Source of the DNA: Kitasatospora phosalacinea
Lineage (GTDB): Bacteria > Actinomycetota > Actinomycetes > Streptomycetales > Streptomycetaceae
Assembly (NCBI RefSeq): GCF_030268885.1
Contig: NZ_BSSA01000045.1
Location: 1 to 43,757 of the forward strand
Reading direction: 5' to 3'
DNA length: 43,757 bases
The position numbers and the translations under genes are program-made. Below are positions 1-7,639 of the stretch, piece by piece. Positions within the stretch are counted from its first letter, which is position 1, and each line of letters starts with the position of its first letter. The notes under the pieces are model-generated. The model saw only the letters and a list, made by a program, of their open reading frames with translations. It was not told where the DNA came from and did not search any database.

Positions 1-63
1 GACGGCTACTTCGCCGAACTCAACAAGAAGTGGTCCCAGGCCCAGAAGACCGTCAACGGCTGA
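1..63 (+). CDS. ABC transporter solute-binding protein, C-terminal end (partial)
   Basis: Frame 1 is open from the window edge and reads DGYFAELNKKWSQAQKTVNG before TGA. This matches the end of the complete binding protein at 18876-20192 (SYFADLNRRWGRAQKAAG), so it is the tail of a paralogous extracellular sugar-binding protein. It is followed 98 bases later by two permeases on the same strand, the usual binding protein-permease-permease order of carbohydrate ABC importers. Only 20 residues are visible, so the signal peptide and ligand are unknown; mannooligosaccharide binding is inferred from the neighbours. Confidence 0.8.
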   Translation, partial: DGYFAELNKKWSQAQKTVNG

Positions 64-161
64 CCAGCACGGCCCAGCCGACCCAGCAGCACGGCGCGGC
101 GCGAGCGGACCCCACCGACCGCGCCGCCCACCGGGTGCCAGGACGTGAGAAGGAACGGAAG

Positions 162-1136
162 ATGACTGCACTGCAGAGGGACCGGGACGCCGGAAAGCCC
201 CCCGCGCGGGCCGCGGCGGACGGCGACGCCGCCCCGGCCGACCGGCGCCGCGCTCCCCGGCGCAAGACCCTGCGCCGCCACTGGTGGTTCACCCCGTGGC
301 TGTACCTGCTGGTACCGCTGGCGTTCCTGGTGACGTTCACGTACCTGCCGATCGGGGACATGATCGGCTACAGCTTCACCGACTGGGACGGGATCAGCCC
401 GGAGCGCGACAACGTCGGCCTGAAGAACTACACCGACCTGTTCACCCGGCCCGAACTGTTCAAGGTGTTCCTGGTCTCCGGCGTCTACCTGGTCGCCGCG
501 GTGCTGCAGATCGCGCTGGCCCTGTACTTCGCCACCGTGCTGAGCTTCAACACCCGCTTCCGGAACCTGTTCAAGGGCATCCTGTTCTTCCCGTACCTGA
601 TCAACGGCGTGGCGATCGGGTTCGTGTTCCTGTTCTTCTTCCAGCCGCACGGCACCCTGGACTCGCTGCTGTCGCTGGTCGGCGTGCACGGCAAGCACCA
701 GTGGCTCGGCGACCCGGACCTGGTCAACAAGTCGCTGGCGGGCGTGTCGGTGTGGCGCTACACCGGGTTGAACCTGGTGCTGTTCCTGGGCGCGATCCAG
801 TCGATCCCGCCGCACCTGTACGAGGCCGCGGCGCTGGACGGCGCCAACCGCTGGCAGCAGTTCCGGCACATCATCGCGCCGAGCATCAAGCCGGTGATCA
901 GCCTCAGCGCGATCCTGGCGGTCTCCGGCTCGCTGGCCGTCTTCGAGATCCCGTACATCATGACCGGCGGCGCCAACGGCTCGCAGACCTTCGTCATCCA
1001 GAGCATCAACATGGCGTTCAAGTTCGACAAGTTCGGTCTCGCCTCGGCCAGCGCCGTCGTGCTGATCGTCCTGATCCTGATCGTCACCTGGATCCAGCGC
1101 CGCCTGGTGCCGGAGGAGAGGGTGGAACTGTCGTGA
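162..1136 (+). CDS. Carbohydrate ABC transporter permease, MalF type
   Basis: Inner-membrane permease of 324 residues. A basic N-terminal tail (to about residue 40) precedes about six hydrophobic segments. The EAA loop that docks the ATPase is visible as YEAAALDGANRWQQFRHI. ATG 162 is chosen because GAGAAGGAACGG lies just upstream and the protein then starts at a usual length. The stop overlaps the next gene's GTG by 4 bases, so the two permeases are probably translationally coupled. No ATPase gene is in the window; Streptomyces sugar importers of this family usually share the MsiK ATPase encoded elsewhere. Substrate (mannan oligosaccharides) is inferred from the mannose isomerase, mannanase and mannosidase nearby. 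Confidence 0.93.
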   Translation: MTALQRDRDAGKPPARAAADGDAAPADRRRAPRRKTLRRHWWFTPWLYLLVPLAFLVTFTYLPIGDMIGYSFTDWDGISPERDNVGLKNYTDLFTRPELFKVFLVSGVYLVAAVLQIALALYFATVLSFNTRFRNLFKGILFFPYLINGVAIGFVFLFFFQPHGTLDSLLSLVGVHGKHQWLGDPDLVNKSLAGVSVWRYTGLNLVLFLGAIQSIPPHLYEAAALDGANRWQQFRHIIAPSIKPVISLSAILAVSGSLAVFEIPYIMTGGANGSQTFVIQSINMAFKFDKFGLASASAVVLIVLILIVTWIQRRLVPEERVELS

Positions 1137-1996
1137 CCACCGCCGTGAACCGCAACCGCCGTCGTTTCCACGCCCGTTCCGCCGCGGCGTCCGGAGCCAA
1201 GTACCTGTCGCTGGTGCTGGCCAGCGCCGTGGTGCTGGTGCCGCTGCTGGTGATCCTGTTCACCTCGCTGAAGACCCGCAAGGAGGCCCTGAACACCGGG
1301 CCGCTGGACCTGCCCTCCGACTGGTTCAACTTCGAGAACTTCAGGATCGCCTTCACCCAGGGCCACATGCTGCCCGCGTTCCTGAACACCGGGATCATCC
1401 TGCTGGTGTCCGTCACCGGCACCGTGCTGATCGGCTCGATGACCGCCTACGCCATCGACCGCTTCGAGTTCCGGCTCAAGAAGCTGGTGATGGCCGCGTT
1501 CCTGCTCGCCAGCCTGGTGCCGTCGGTGACCACCCAGGTCGCCACCTTCCAGATCGTCAACGAGCTCGGCGCGTTCAACAGCCGCTGGGCGCCGATCCTG
1601 CTCTACCTGGGCACCGACATCATCTCCATCTACATCTTCCTGCAGTTCATCCGCTCCATCCCGGTCTCGCTGGACGAGGCGGCCCGGCTCGACGGCGCGA
1701 ACTCCTTCACCATCTACCGGCGGATCATCCTGCCGATGCTCAAGCCCGCCATCGCCACCGTGGTGATCGTCAAGGGGGTGACGGTGTACAACGACTTCTT
1801 CATCCCGTTCCTGTACATGCCCTCCACCGACCTGGGCACCATCTCCACCTCGCTGTTCCGCTTCCAGGGCCCGTTCGGCGTCAACTGGGAGATCATCTCG
1901 GCCGGGGCGATCCTGGTCATCCTCCCCACCTTGGTCGTCTTCCTCGCCCTGCAGCGCCTGATCTACGCCGGCTTCGCGGCCGGCTCCACCAAGTGA
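1133..1996 (+). CDS. Carbohydrate ABC transporter permease, MalG type
   Basis: Second permease of the importer, 287 residues, with about six membrane segments and the EAA loop LDEAARLDGANSFTIYRRI. The GTG start lies in a GTGA overlap with the first permease's TGA, which supports coupled translation and a heterodimeric channel. The C-terminus (LIYAGFAAGSTK) is typical of MalG/LacG-like proteins of sugar importers. The LacI regulator follows after a short gap; a possible earlier GTG of that gene at 1993 would again overlap this stop. The substrate is inferred from context only. Confidence 0.94.
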   Translation: MTTAVNRNRRRFHARSAAASGAKYLSLVLASAVVLVPLLVILFTSLKTRKEALNTGPLDLPSDWFNFENFRIAFTQGHMLPAFLNTGIILLVSVTGTVLIGSMTAYAIDRFEFRLKKLVMAAFLLASLVPSVTTQVATFQIVNELGAFNSRWAPILLYLGTDIISIYIFLQFIRSIPVSLDEAARLDGANSFTIYRRIILPMLKPAIATVVIVKGVTVYNDFFIPFLYMPSTDLGTISTSLFRFQGPFGVNWEIISAGAILVILPTLVVFLALQRLIYAGFAAGSTK

Positions 1997-2088
1997 CCCC
2001 GGGCGAGCCGCCGCAGCGGGGGGAACGGGCGGCGGCAGCGCACCTGCGCCGTGGTGCCGCCGCCCGGGGAACCGCGGGAGGGGGCGCG

Positions 2089-3126
2089 GTGGGCGGACGC
2101 GTGACCATCCGGGAGGTCGCCGCCCTCGCCGGGGTCTCGGCCGGGGCCGTCTCGCTCGCGCTGAACGACCGGCCCGGGGTGTCCGCGTCCACCCGGGAGC
2201 GGATCCGGGCCGCGGCCGAGCAGCTCGGCTGGGTGCCCAGCCAGGCCGCCCGCAGCCTGGCCCGGCTCGCCCCCGGCAGCGACACCGTCGGGCTGGTCAT
2301 CACCCGCCCGGCCCGCCAACTCGGCCTGGAGCCCTTCTACATGGAGTTCGTCTCCGGCATCCAGAGCGTGCTGGAGGAACGCTCCGCGACCCTGCTGCTG
2401 CGGCTGGTCCGCGACCGGGAGCAGGAACTCGCCGTGCACCGCACCTGGTGGCGCACCCGCCGGGTCAGCGGCGCCGTCCTGGTCGACCTCACCGAGGCCG
2501 ACCCGCGGATCCCCGCCCTCGCCGCGATCGGCATGCCGACCGTCGCGGCGGGCCACCCCGGCCTGGCCGGAGGGGAGTCGGCCGCCGTCTGGACCGACGA
2601 CTCGGCCGCCGTCGAGGACGCCGTCCGCTACCTCGCGATGCTCGGCCACCGCCGGATCGCCCGGGTCGGCGGCGACCCCGACCTCGGCCACACCGCGATC
2701 CGCACCAGGGCGCTGGCCGCCGTCGCCGCACAGCTCGGACTGGAGCCGCCGCGCAGCGTTCCCACCGACTTCTCCGGCCGGGCCGGGGCCCGGGCCACCC
2801 GGATGCTGCTGGCCTCCGCCCACCGCCCCACCGCGATCATCTACGACAACGACATCATGGCCGTCGCGGGCATCTCGGTCGCCGCCGAGTTCGGCCTGCA
2901 CGTCCCCGCCGACCTGTCCCTGATCGCCTGGGACGACTCCCAGCTGTGCCGCCTCACCCACCCCGCGCTGTCCGCGATGAGCCACGACGTGCACGGCTAC
3001 GGCGCGCTGGTCGCCCGCACCCTGTTCGACGTCATCGAGCACCGCGGCACCCCCGCCGGGCCGGCGCCCACGCCCGTCCTCGTCCCGCGCGGCAGCAGCG
3101 CCCCGCCGACCCGCCCCCTCCCGTAG
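2089..3126 (+). CDS. LacI-family transcriptional regulator (LacI A)
   Basis: A LacI/GalR repressor of 345 residues: N-terminal helix-turn-helix and hinge helix (VTIREVAALAGVSAGAVSLA; about residues 5-60) followed by a periplasmic-binding-protein-like effector domain containing AIIYDND and SLIAWDDS, both shared with LacI C and LacI D. GTG 2089 is preferred because GGGAGG lies 7-8 bases upstream and the HTH begins almost at once. A GTG at 1993 in the same frame would add 32 unconserved residues but overlaps the permease stop. The gene sits directly after the permeases and before manA, so it probably controls this transport unit. The recognition helix (AGAVSLALN) is identical to LacI C and differs from LacI D. 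Confidence 0.9.
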   Translation: MGGRVTIREVAALAGVSAGAVSLALNDRPGVSASTRERIRAAAEQLGWVPSQAARSLARLAPGSDTVGLVITRPARQLGLEPFYMEFVSGIQSVLEERSATLLLRLVRDREQELAVHRTWWRTRRVSGAVLVDLTEADPRIPALAAIGMPTVAAGHPGLAGGESAAVWTDDSAAVEDAVRYLAMLGHRRIARVGGDPDLGHTAIRTRALAAVAAQLGLEPPRSVPTDFSGRAGARATRMLLASAHRPTAIIYDNDIMAVAGISVAAEFGLHVPADLSLIAWDDSQLCRLTHPALSAMSHDVHGYGALVARTLFDVIEHRGTPAGPAPTPVLVPRGSSAPPTRPLP

Positions 3127-3208
3127 ACTCCCGGTCCGTCCCCGACTCCTCCTGAGGGTGAGGAAGTCCGCGGACGGACCGGGGCACCACCCGCCCGGAG
3201 CGCACCCG

Positions 3209-4402
3209 ATGACCGCCGACCTGCTCGCCACCACGATCCGCCCCTACGCCTGGGGATCGACCACCGCGCTCGCCCGCCTCACCGGCCGCCCGCCCACCGG
3301 CGAACCCGAGGCCGAACTCTGGATGGGCGCCCACCCCGGCGCCCCCTCCCGGATCGACCGCGGCGCCGGCGGCGAACCGCTCGACGCGGTCATCGCCCGC
3401 GACCCCGCCGCCGAACTCGGCCCCCGGGTCGCCGACCGCTTCGGACCCCGGCTCCCCTTCCTGCTCAAGGTGCTGGCCGCCGAACACGCCCTGTCCGTGC
3501 AGGTCCACCCCACCTCCGCCCAGGCCGCCGCCGGGTACGCCGCCGAGGACGCCGCGGGCGTCCCGCTCGACGCCCCGCACCGGATCTACCGCGACCGCAG
3601 CCACAAACCCGAACTCATCTGTGCCCTGGGCGAGTTCGACGCCCTCTGCGGCTTCCGCGACCCGCGCGCCACCGCCGACCTGTGGCAGCGCCTCGACCTG
3701 CCGGTGCTCGCCCCCTGGATCGAGACGCTGCGCACCGCCCCCGCCGAACAGGCCCTGCGCACCGTCCTGACCGGCGCGCTCGCCGCGGACCGCGCCCGGG
3801 GCGACCGGGCCGCCGCCGAACTCCCCTCCGCCCTGCAGAAGTTGGCGCAGGGCGACGGGGCGGACGCGCCGACCTGGGCCGCGTACCTGGCCGCCGCCCG
3901 CGACTACCCCGGCGACCCCGGCCTCCTCGCCGCGATGCTGCTCAACCACGTCCACCTCGGCGCCGGACAGGCCCTCTACCTGGACGCCGGGGTCCCGCAC
4001 GCCTACCTGCGCGGCCTCGGCGTCGAGATCATGGCCAACTCCGACAACGTGCTGCGCTGCGGACTCACCCCCAAGCACGTCGACACCGCCGCGCTCGCCG
4101 CGGTGGTCGACTTCCGGCCCACCGCCCCGCACCGCGCACCCGCCGTTCCCGTCGGCCCCGGCGAACTCGAGTTCCTCACCCCCGCAGAGGAGTTCACCCT
4201 CTCCAGGATCGAACTCGGCGCCCCCGTCGGGCTCGACGACGACGGCCCGCAGCTCCTGCTCTGCACCCGCGGTACCGCCCGCGTCGAGGACGGTCCCGCC
4301 CTCGGTCCCGGCGACTGCGCGTACGTCCCGGCCGCGAGCGGGCCGCTGCGGCTGACCGGGGACGCTACGGTGTTCCGGGCCAAGGTGCCGCGGGCCCGCT
4401 GA
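3209..4402 (+). CDS. manA: Mannose-6-phosphate isomerase, class I
   Basis: Type I phosphomannose isomerase (397 residues) interconverting mannose-6-phosphate and fructose-6-phosphate in the cytoplasm. The zinc-site residues can be followed: Q98 and H100 in QVHPTS, E135 in HKPELICAL, and H264 in GVPHAYLRGLG; the family signature continues as ANSDNVLRCGLTPKHVD. Length and the full set of metal ligands suggest an active enzyme. ATG 3209 is chosen for GGAG 8 bases upstream. The gene follows LacI A by 82 bases; a TAGACT box overlapping the LacI stop (3124-3129) could give it its own promoter. It supplies the last step that brings mannose from mannan into glycolysis. Confidence 0.95.
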   Translation: MTADLLATTIRPYAWGSTTALARLTGRPPTGEPEAELWMGAHPGAPSRIDRGAGGEPLDAVIARDPAAELGPRVADRFGPRLPFLLKVLAAEHALSVQVHPTSAQAAAGYAAEDAAGVPLDAPHRIYRDRSHKPELICALGEFDALCGFRDPRATADLWQRLDLPVLAPWIETLRTAPAEQALRTVLTGALAADRARGDRAAAELPSALQKLAQGDGADAPTWAAYLAAARDYPGDPGLLAAMLLNHVHLGAGQALYLDAGVPHAYLRGLGVEIMANSDNVLRCGLTPKHVDTAALAAVVDFRPTAPHRAPAVPVGPGELEFLTPAEEFTLSRIELGAPVGLDDDGPQLLLCTRGTARVEDGPALGPGDCAYVPAASGPLRLTGDATVFRAKVPRAR

Positions 4403-4479
4403 ACGGCGGCATGCCCGCGGGGTGACGGGGAACGCGCCCGTCCACCAGTCCATCCGTCCACCGACCCACCCACCCGTCC

Positions 4480-4515
4480 GCCCGCCGCCCGGTGACCGTC
4501 GACCGGGCGGCGGGC
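4480..4515 (+). terminator. Strong hairpin before the esterase gene
   Basis: A perfect 14-bp inverted repeat (GCCCGCCGCCCGGT at 4480-4493 and its complement at 4502-4515) with an 8-base loop. There is no T-run. It ends 8 bases before the GAGGAG ribosome-binding site of the esterase, so it may terminate or attenuate transcription from manA, or act as an RNA stability/processing element that sets different expression of manA and the esterase. The repeat is seen; its role is inference. Confidence 0.6.
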
Positions 4516-4535
4516 CCCCGCGCGAGGAGTGCCGC

Positions 4536-5147
4536 ATGCAGCCCGCCGCCACCGTCCTGTTCCAGGGCGACAGCATCACCGACGCCGGACGCGACCGCGC
4601 CCGCCCCGACGACCTCGGCCACGGCTACGCGGCCCTGGCCGCCGCCGCGCTGCCCGGCACCCCGACCGTCCTCAACCGCGGCATCGCCGGGAACCGCCTC
4701 GTCGACCTGCGCGCACGCTGGGACGCCGACACCCTCGCCCACCGGCCGGACCTCGTCTCGCTGCTGATCGGCGTCAACGACACCTGGCGCCACCACGACA
4801 GCGGCCTGGCCAGCCCCGTCGACGCCTGGGAGGACGGGTACCGGGAGCTGCTGCGCAGCCTGCACGCCCACTGCGCCCCCCGGCTCGTGCTGATCGAACC
4901 CTTCCTCGTCCCCGTCACCGCCGAGCAGTGGACCTGGCGCGCGGACCTCGACCCGCGCATCCAGGCCGTCCGCCGCCTCGCCGCCGAGCACGACGCCCTG
5001 CTGCTCGCCGCCGACGGCCTGCTCAACCAGGCCGCCCGCACCGCGGGCGACCCCGCCCTGATCGCCGCCGACGGCGTCCACCCCACCCCCCTCGGCCACC
5101 GCCTGCTCGCCGACGCCTGGCTGGCCCTGGTCACCGACGGGGCCTGA
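4536..5147 (+). CDS. SGNH/GDSL hydrolase, Axe2-like acetyl esterase
   Basis: A 203-residue SGNH hydrolase. Block I FQGDSITDAGR gives the nucleophile S13, block II GIAGNRL the Gly, block III LIGVNDTW the Asn, and block V DGVHPTPLGH the catalytic D179 and H182. From memory the sequence resembles Axe2 acetyl-xylan esterase of Geobacillus stearothermophilus (GDSITD, NKGISGN, GINDVWR), an intracellular enzyme that deacetylates oligosaccharides. There is no signal peptide, so it is probably cytoplasmic and removes acetyl groups from imported mannooligosaccharides before beta-mannosidase acts; this substrate is inferred. ATG 4536 is preceded by GAGGAG. It is the third enzyme-level gene of the permease-LacI-manA group. 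Confidence 0.85.
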   Translation: MQPAATVLFQGDSITDAGRDRARPDDLGHGYAALAAAALPGTPTVLNRGIAGNRLVDLRARWDADTLAHRPDLVSLLIGVNDTWRHHDSGLASPVDAWEDGYRELLRSLHAHCAPRLVLIEPFLVPVTAEQWTWRADLDPRIQAVRRLAAEHDALLLAADGLLNQAARTAGDPALIAADGVHPTPLGHRLLADAWLALVTDGA

Positions 5148-5255
5148 ACCCGGCCGTCGCCGCCGCCCGGGTGCGGCACGCCCCGGGCCGAACCCGGTGC
5201 CCGGCGGCCGGAAGCGGACGGGGGAGGGGGCGGGCGTGCCGGGTGGTGGGCGCAC

Positions 5256-5261
5256 TATCCT
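5256..5261 (+). promoter_or_regulatory. -10 box of a leaderless promoter for LacI B
   Basis: TATCCT fits the actinobacterial -10 pattern TANNNT and ends 7 bases before ATG 5269, with no ribosome-binding site in between. Transcription would start at or next to the A of the start codon, giving a leaderless mRNA. This also fixes the start codon choice for the gene. Confidence 0.55.
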
Positions 5262-5268
5262 CCCTGAC

Positions 5269-6312
5269 ATGACCAGCCGCCCCACCAGCAGTTCCCGCAG
5301 TGCCCGACCGACGATGAAGGACGTCGCGGCGGCCGCCGGGGTCGGGCTGAAGACGGTCTCCCGGGTGGTGAACGGCGAGAGTGGCGTGACCCCCGAGATG
5401 GCCGCCCGGGTGCGGGCCGCGATCGAGGCGCTCGGGTTCCGGCGCAACGACAGCGCCCGGCTGCTGCGCACCGGCCGCACCGCCAGCGTCGCCCTGCTGC
5501 TGGAGGACATCAGCGACCCGTTCTCCTCCGCGCTCTCCCGGGCCGTCGAACAGGTCGCCGCCACCGAGGGCTGCCTGCTGTTCACCGGCTCCAGTGCCGA
5601 GGACCCGGCGCGGGAGCGGGAGTTGGCGCTCGCCTTCTGCGCCCGCCGGGTCGACGGGCTGATCGTCGTCCCGGCCGGGGACGACCACCGCTACCTGCTG
5701 CCCGAGATCGAGTCCGGCACGCCCGTGGTCTTCCTGGACCGCCCCGGCGCCGGGATCGACGCCGACGCCGTCCTCAGCGACAACGCGGGCGGCGCGAAGG
5801 CCGGCACCGCCCACCTGATCGCCCACGGCCACCGCCGGATCGGCTTCGTCGGCGACCAGCCCACCATCCACACCGCCGCCGAACGCGCCCGCGGCTACCG
5901 CGCGGCGATGGCCGAGGCCGGACTGCCCGTCGACGAACGCTGGATCGACTGCGGCCCCACCGACCGCGCCCGGGTCGCCGCCGCCGTCCACCGCCTCACC
6001 ACCGGCCCCGACGCCGTCACCGCGCTGTTCACCGCCAACAACCGCGTCACCCTCGCCGCCCTGCACCACCTCCCCGCCGACCGGCGCCCCGCCCTGGTCG
6101 GCTTCGACGACCTCGAACTCGCCGACCTGCTCACCCCCGGCCTCACCGTCGTCGCCCAGGACCCGGTCGCCCTCGGCGCCCTCGCCGCCCGCCGCCTCTT
6201 CGACCGGCTCTTCGACCGCCTGGCGGGCGAGGACGCGGCCCCGGCCCGGCTGGAGATCCCGACCGTGCTCGTCCCGCGCGGGTCGGGCGAGACGCCGCCC
6301 GGCGAGGGGTGA
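5269..6312 (+). CDS. LacI-family transcriptional regulator (LacI B)
   Basis: A LacI/GalR repressor of 347 residues with the HTH TMKDVAAAAGVGLKTVSRVV at about residues 14-33, and an effector-binding domain with HRRIGFVGDQ and ALVGFDDLELADLLTPGLTV. It is clearly a different lineage from LacI A, C and D: the recognition helix is LKTVSRVVN, close to classic LacI, and the C-terminal domain lacks the YDND/AWDDS signature. ATG 5269 is favoured by a TATCCT -10 box 7 bases upstream. The ligand is unknown; it may control this locus or a distant sugar operon. It converges with the SDR gene, whose stop is 36 bases away. Confidence 0.9.
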   Translation: MTSRPTSSSRSARPTMKDVAAAAGVGLKTVSRVVNGESGVTPEMAARVRAAIEALGFRRNDSARLLRTGRTASVALLLEDISDPFSSALSRAVEQVAATEGCLLFTGSSAEDPARERELALAFCARRVDGLIVVPAGDDHRYLLPEIESGTPVVFLDRPGAGIDADAVLSDNAGGAKAGTAHLIAHGHRRIGFVGDQPTIHTAAERARGYRAAMAEAGLPVDERWIDCGPTDRARVAAAVHRLTTGPDAVTALFTANNRVTLAALHHLPADRRPALVGFDDLELADLLTPGLTVVAQDPVALGALAARRLFDRLFDRLAGEDAAPARLEIPTVLVPRGSGETPPGEG

Positions 6313-6348
6313 GAGCGGGACGGGGTGCCGGGCGGGGCCGGTCGGACG

Positions 6349-7023
6349 TCACGCGGTGAAGACGCGTTCGGCCTCGTCGCGCCGCGTGTGCAGCTCCCAG
6401 TAGAGGGGGGCGACCTCCTCGGCCCGGACGGCCGGCACCCCGGGCGGGCCGTCCGTGCCCACCCACGCACCGATGGCGACGTGCGCGGCCTGGACGCCGG
6501 TGCCGACCAGTTCCCCGTGCAGGCCGAGCACCCAGTTGCGCAGCGCGGCCTGGGCGGCGTTGAGGTTGCCGAGCAGCGGGTTGGGGTCGATCGAGCCGGC
6601 GCCGTTGGTGTAGAGCAGGGTGCCCGCGCCGGCCTCGCGCATCGACGGCAGCACGGCCCGGGTGGCGGTGAGGGCCCCGTGCAGCAGCAGGTCCATCGCC
6701 CACCGCACGTCGGCGGGGGTGGTGTCGGACGGTGCGGTGAGCGGCGCGGACCCGAGGCTCCCGGCCGGGGAGTACTCCAGGACGTCGACGCCGCCGAAAC
6801 GGGCGGCGGCGTCCGCGAGCGCCCCGGTCAGCCCCTCGGGGTCGAGCACGTCCGCGGGGAACGCGGCGGCGGTGACGCCTTCGGCGCCGAGCCGGTCGAC
6901 CAGGCGGTCGAGCCCGTCGCGGTTGCGCGCGACGAGGGCGACGTCGAAGCCGCGGGAGCCGAAGGTGCGGGCGACGGCCAGGCCCATGCCGGGGCCTGCT
7001 CCGACGATGGCGATGGTGGGCAC
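6349..7023 (-). CDS. SDR-family protein lacking the catalytic Tyr and Lys
   Basis: A 224-residue short-chain dehydrogenase/reductase fold: the nucleotide-binding glycine motif GAGPGMG is at residues 8-14 after a beta strand, and the LVARN segment follows as in NADP-binding members. At the active site, where SDRs read YxxxK (typically YSAAKAALRNW), this protein reads LNAAQAALRNW, so both the catalytic Tyr and Lys are replaced. It may be a non-catalytic or NmrA-like redox sensor, or use other chemistry. The start is GTG with AGAGGA upstream. It lies 76 bases downstream of the cupin gene on the same strand, so the two are probably co-transcribed. Confidence 0.85.
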   Translation of the reverse strand: MPTIAIVGAGPGMGLAVARTFGSRGFDVALVARNRDGLDRLVDRLGAEGVTAAAFPADVLDPEGLTGALADAAARFGGVDVLEYSPAGSLGSAPLTAPSDTTPADVRWAMDLLLHGALTATRAVLPSMREAGAGTLLYTNGAGSIDPNPLLGNLNAAQAALRNWVLGLHGELVGTGVQAAHVAIGAWVGTDGPPGVPAVRAEEVAPLYWELHTRRDEAERVFTA

Positions 7024-7099
7024 GGTGGGGTCCTCTGCTGGGGGATCGATGGGGAAGGGGACGGACGGCGGCGCTGCGGTCCCGCTCGGGACCGGGCCC

Positions 7100-7573
7100 T
7101 CACCGTCCGCGGGGGGCGACGAAGTGGTTGTCGTGGTCCCGGTGGAGCCGGTCCAGGTCCTGCTCGTCCGCGGTGGCGAGTTGCGCGAAGTACTCCTCCC
7201 GCGGCACGCCCGGCGTCAGCACCATCAGCAGGACGGCGGGTCCGGCGTTCTCCTTCCGGAGCGCGTGGACGCCGCCCGCCGCGGCGTGCGCGGTGTCGCC
7301 GGGCCGGAGGGTCCGCCAGGAGCGTCCGTCGAAGTGGGCGACCTCGCCCTGCTCCACCACGAAGGTCTCGCCGAACGTCGTGTGGAAGTGCGGGTCGGGC
7401 CCGCGGCCGGACGGTGCCATGCGCCACCGGTAGACGCTCACCGCCCCACCGGTCTCCGCCGGGGTCGCGAGGACTTCGACGGTCGACCCGCCGGGGCCCA
7501 GCCGGATCGTTCGTGCCTGTCGGGACAGCTCGGGCTCCGTGGAGGGCCCGGCGGTCCGTTCCGTGTCGGTCAT
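7100..7573 (-). CDS. Cupin-domain protein
   Basis: A 157-residue single-domain cupin. Motif 1 is visible as PHFHTTFGETFVVEQGEV (two His and a Glu as metal ligands) and motif 2 as GDTAHAAAGGVHALRK (His ligand). This pattern matches small quercetinase-like or polyketide-modifying cupins, but the substrate cannot be told. It is transcribed divergently from the ArsR-type regulator at 7640 across a 66-base gap and probably forms an operon with the SDR gene downstream. Confidence 0.85.
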   Translation of the reverse strand: MTDTERTAGPSTEPELSRQARTIRLGPGGSTVEVLATPAETGGAVSVYRWRMAPSGRGPDPHFHTTFGETFVVEQGEVAHFDGRSWRTLRPGDTAHAAAGGVHALRKENAGPAVLLMVLTPGVPREEYFAQLATADEQDLDRLHRDHDNHFVAPRGR

Positions 7574-7639
7574 GCCCCGAGTCTCGGGGCGGCGCCGCCC
7601 TGCTCGCGCTCACTTCGGCGGTGGCCGCACAATGACCTG

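Noticed and set aside
1993..2088. Earlier GTG start of LacI A overlapping the permease stop
   Set aside because: The extra 32 residues do not look like a LacI protein and GTG 2089 has a better ribosome-binding site, though coupling by GTGA cannot be excluded.
3124..3129. TAGACT as a promoter of manA
   Set aside because: It fits the -10 pattern but overlaps the LacI A stop and has no -35 box; kept only as a remark in the manA entry.
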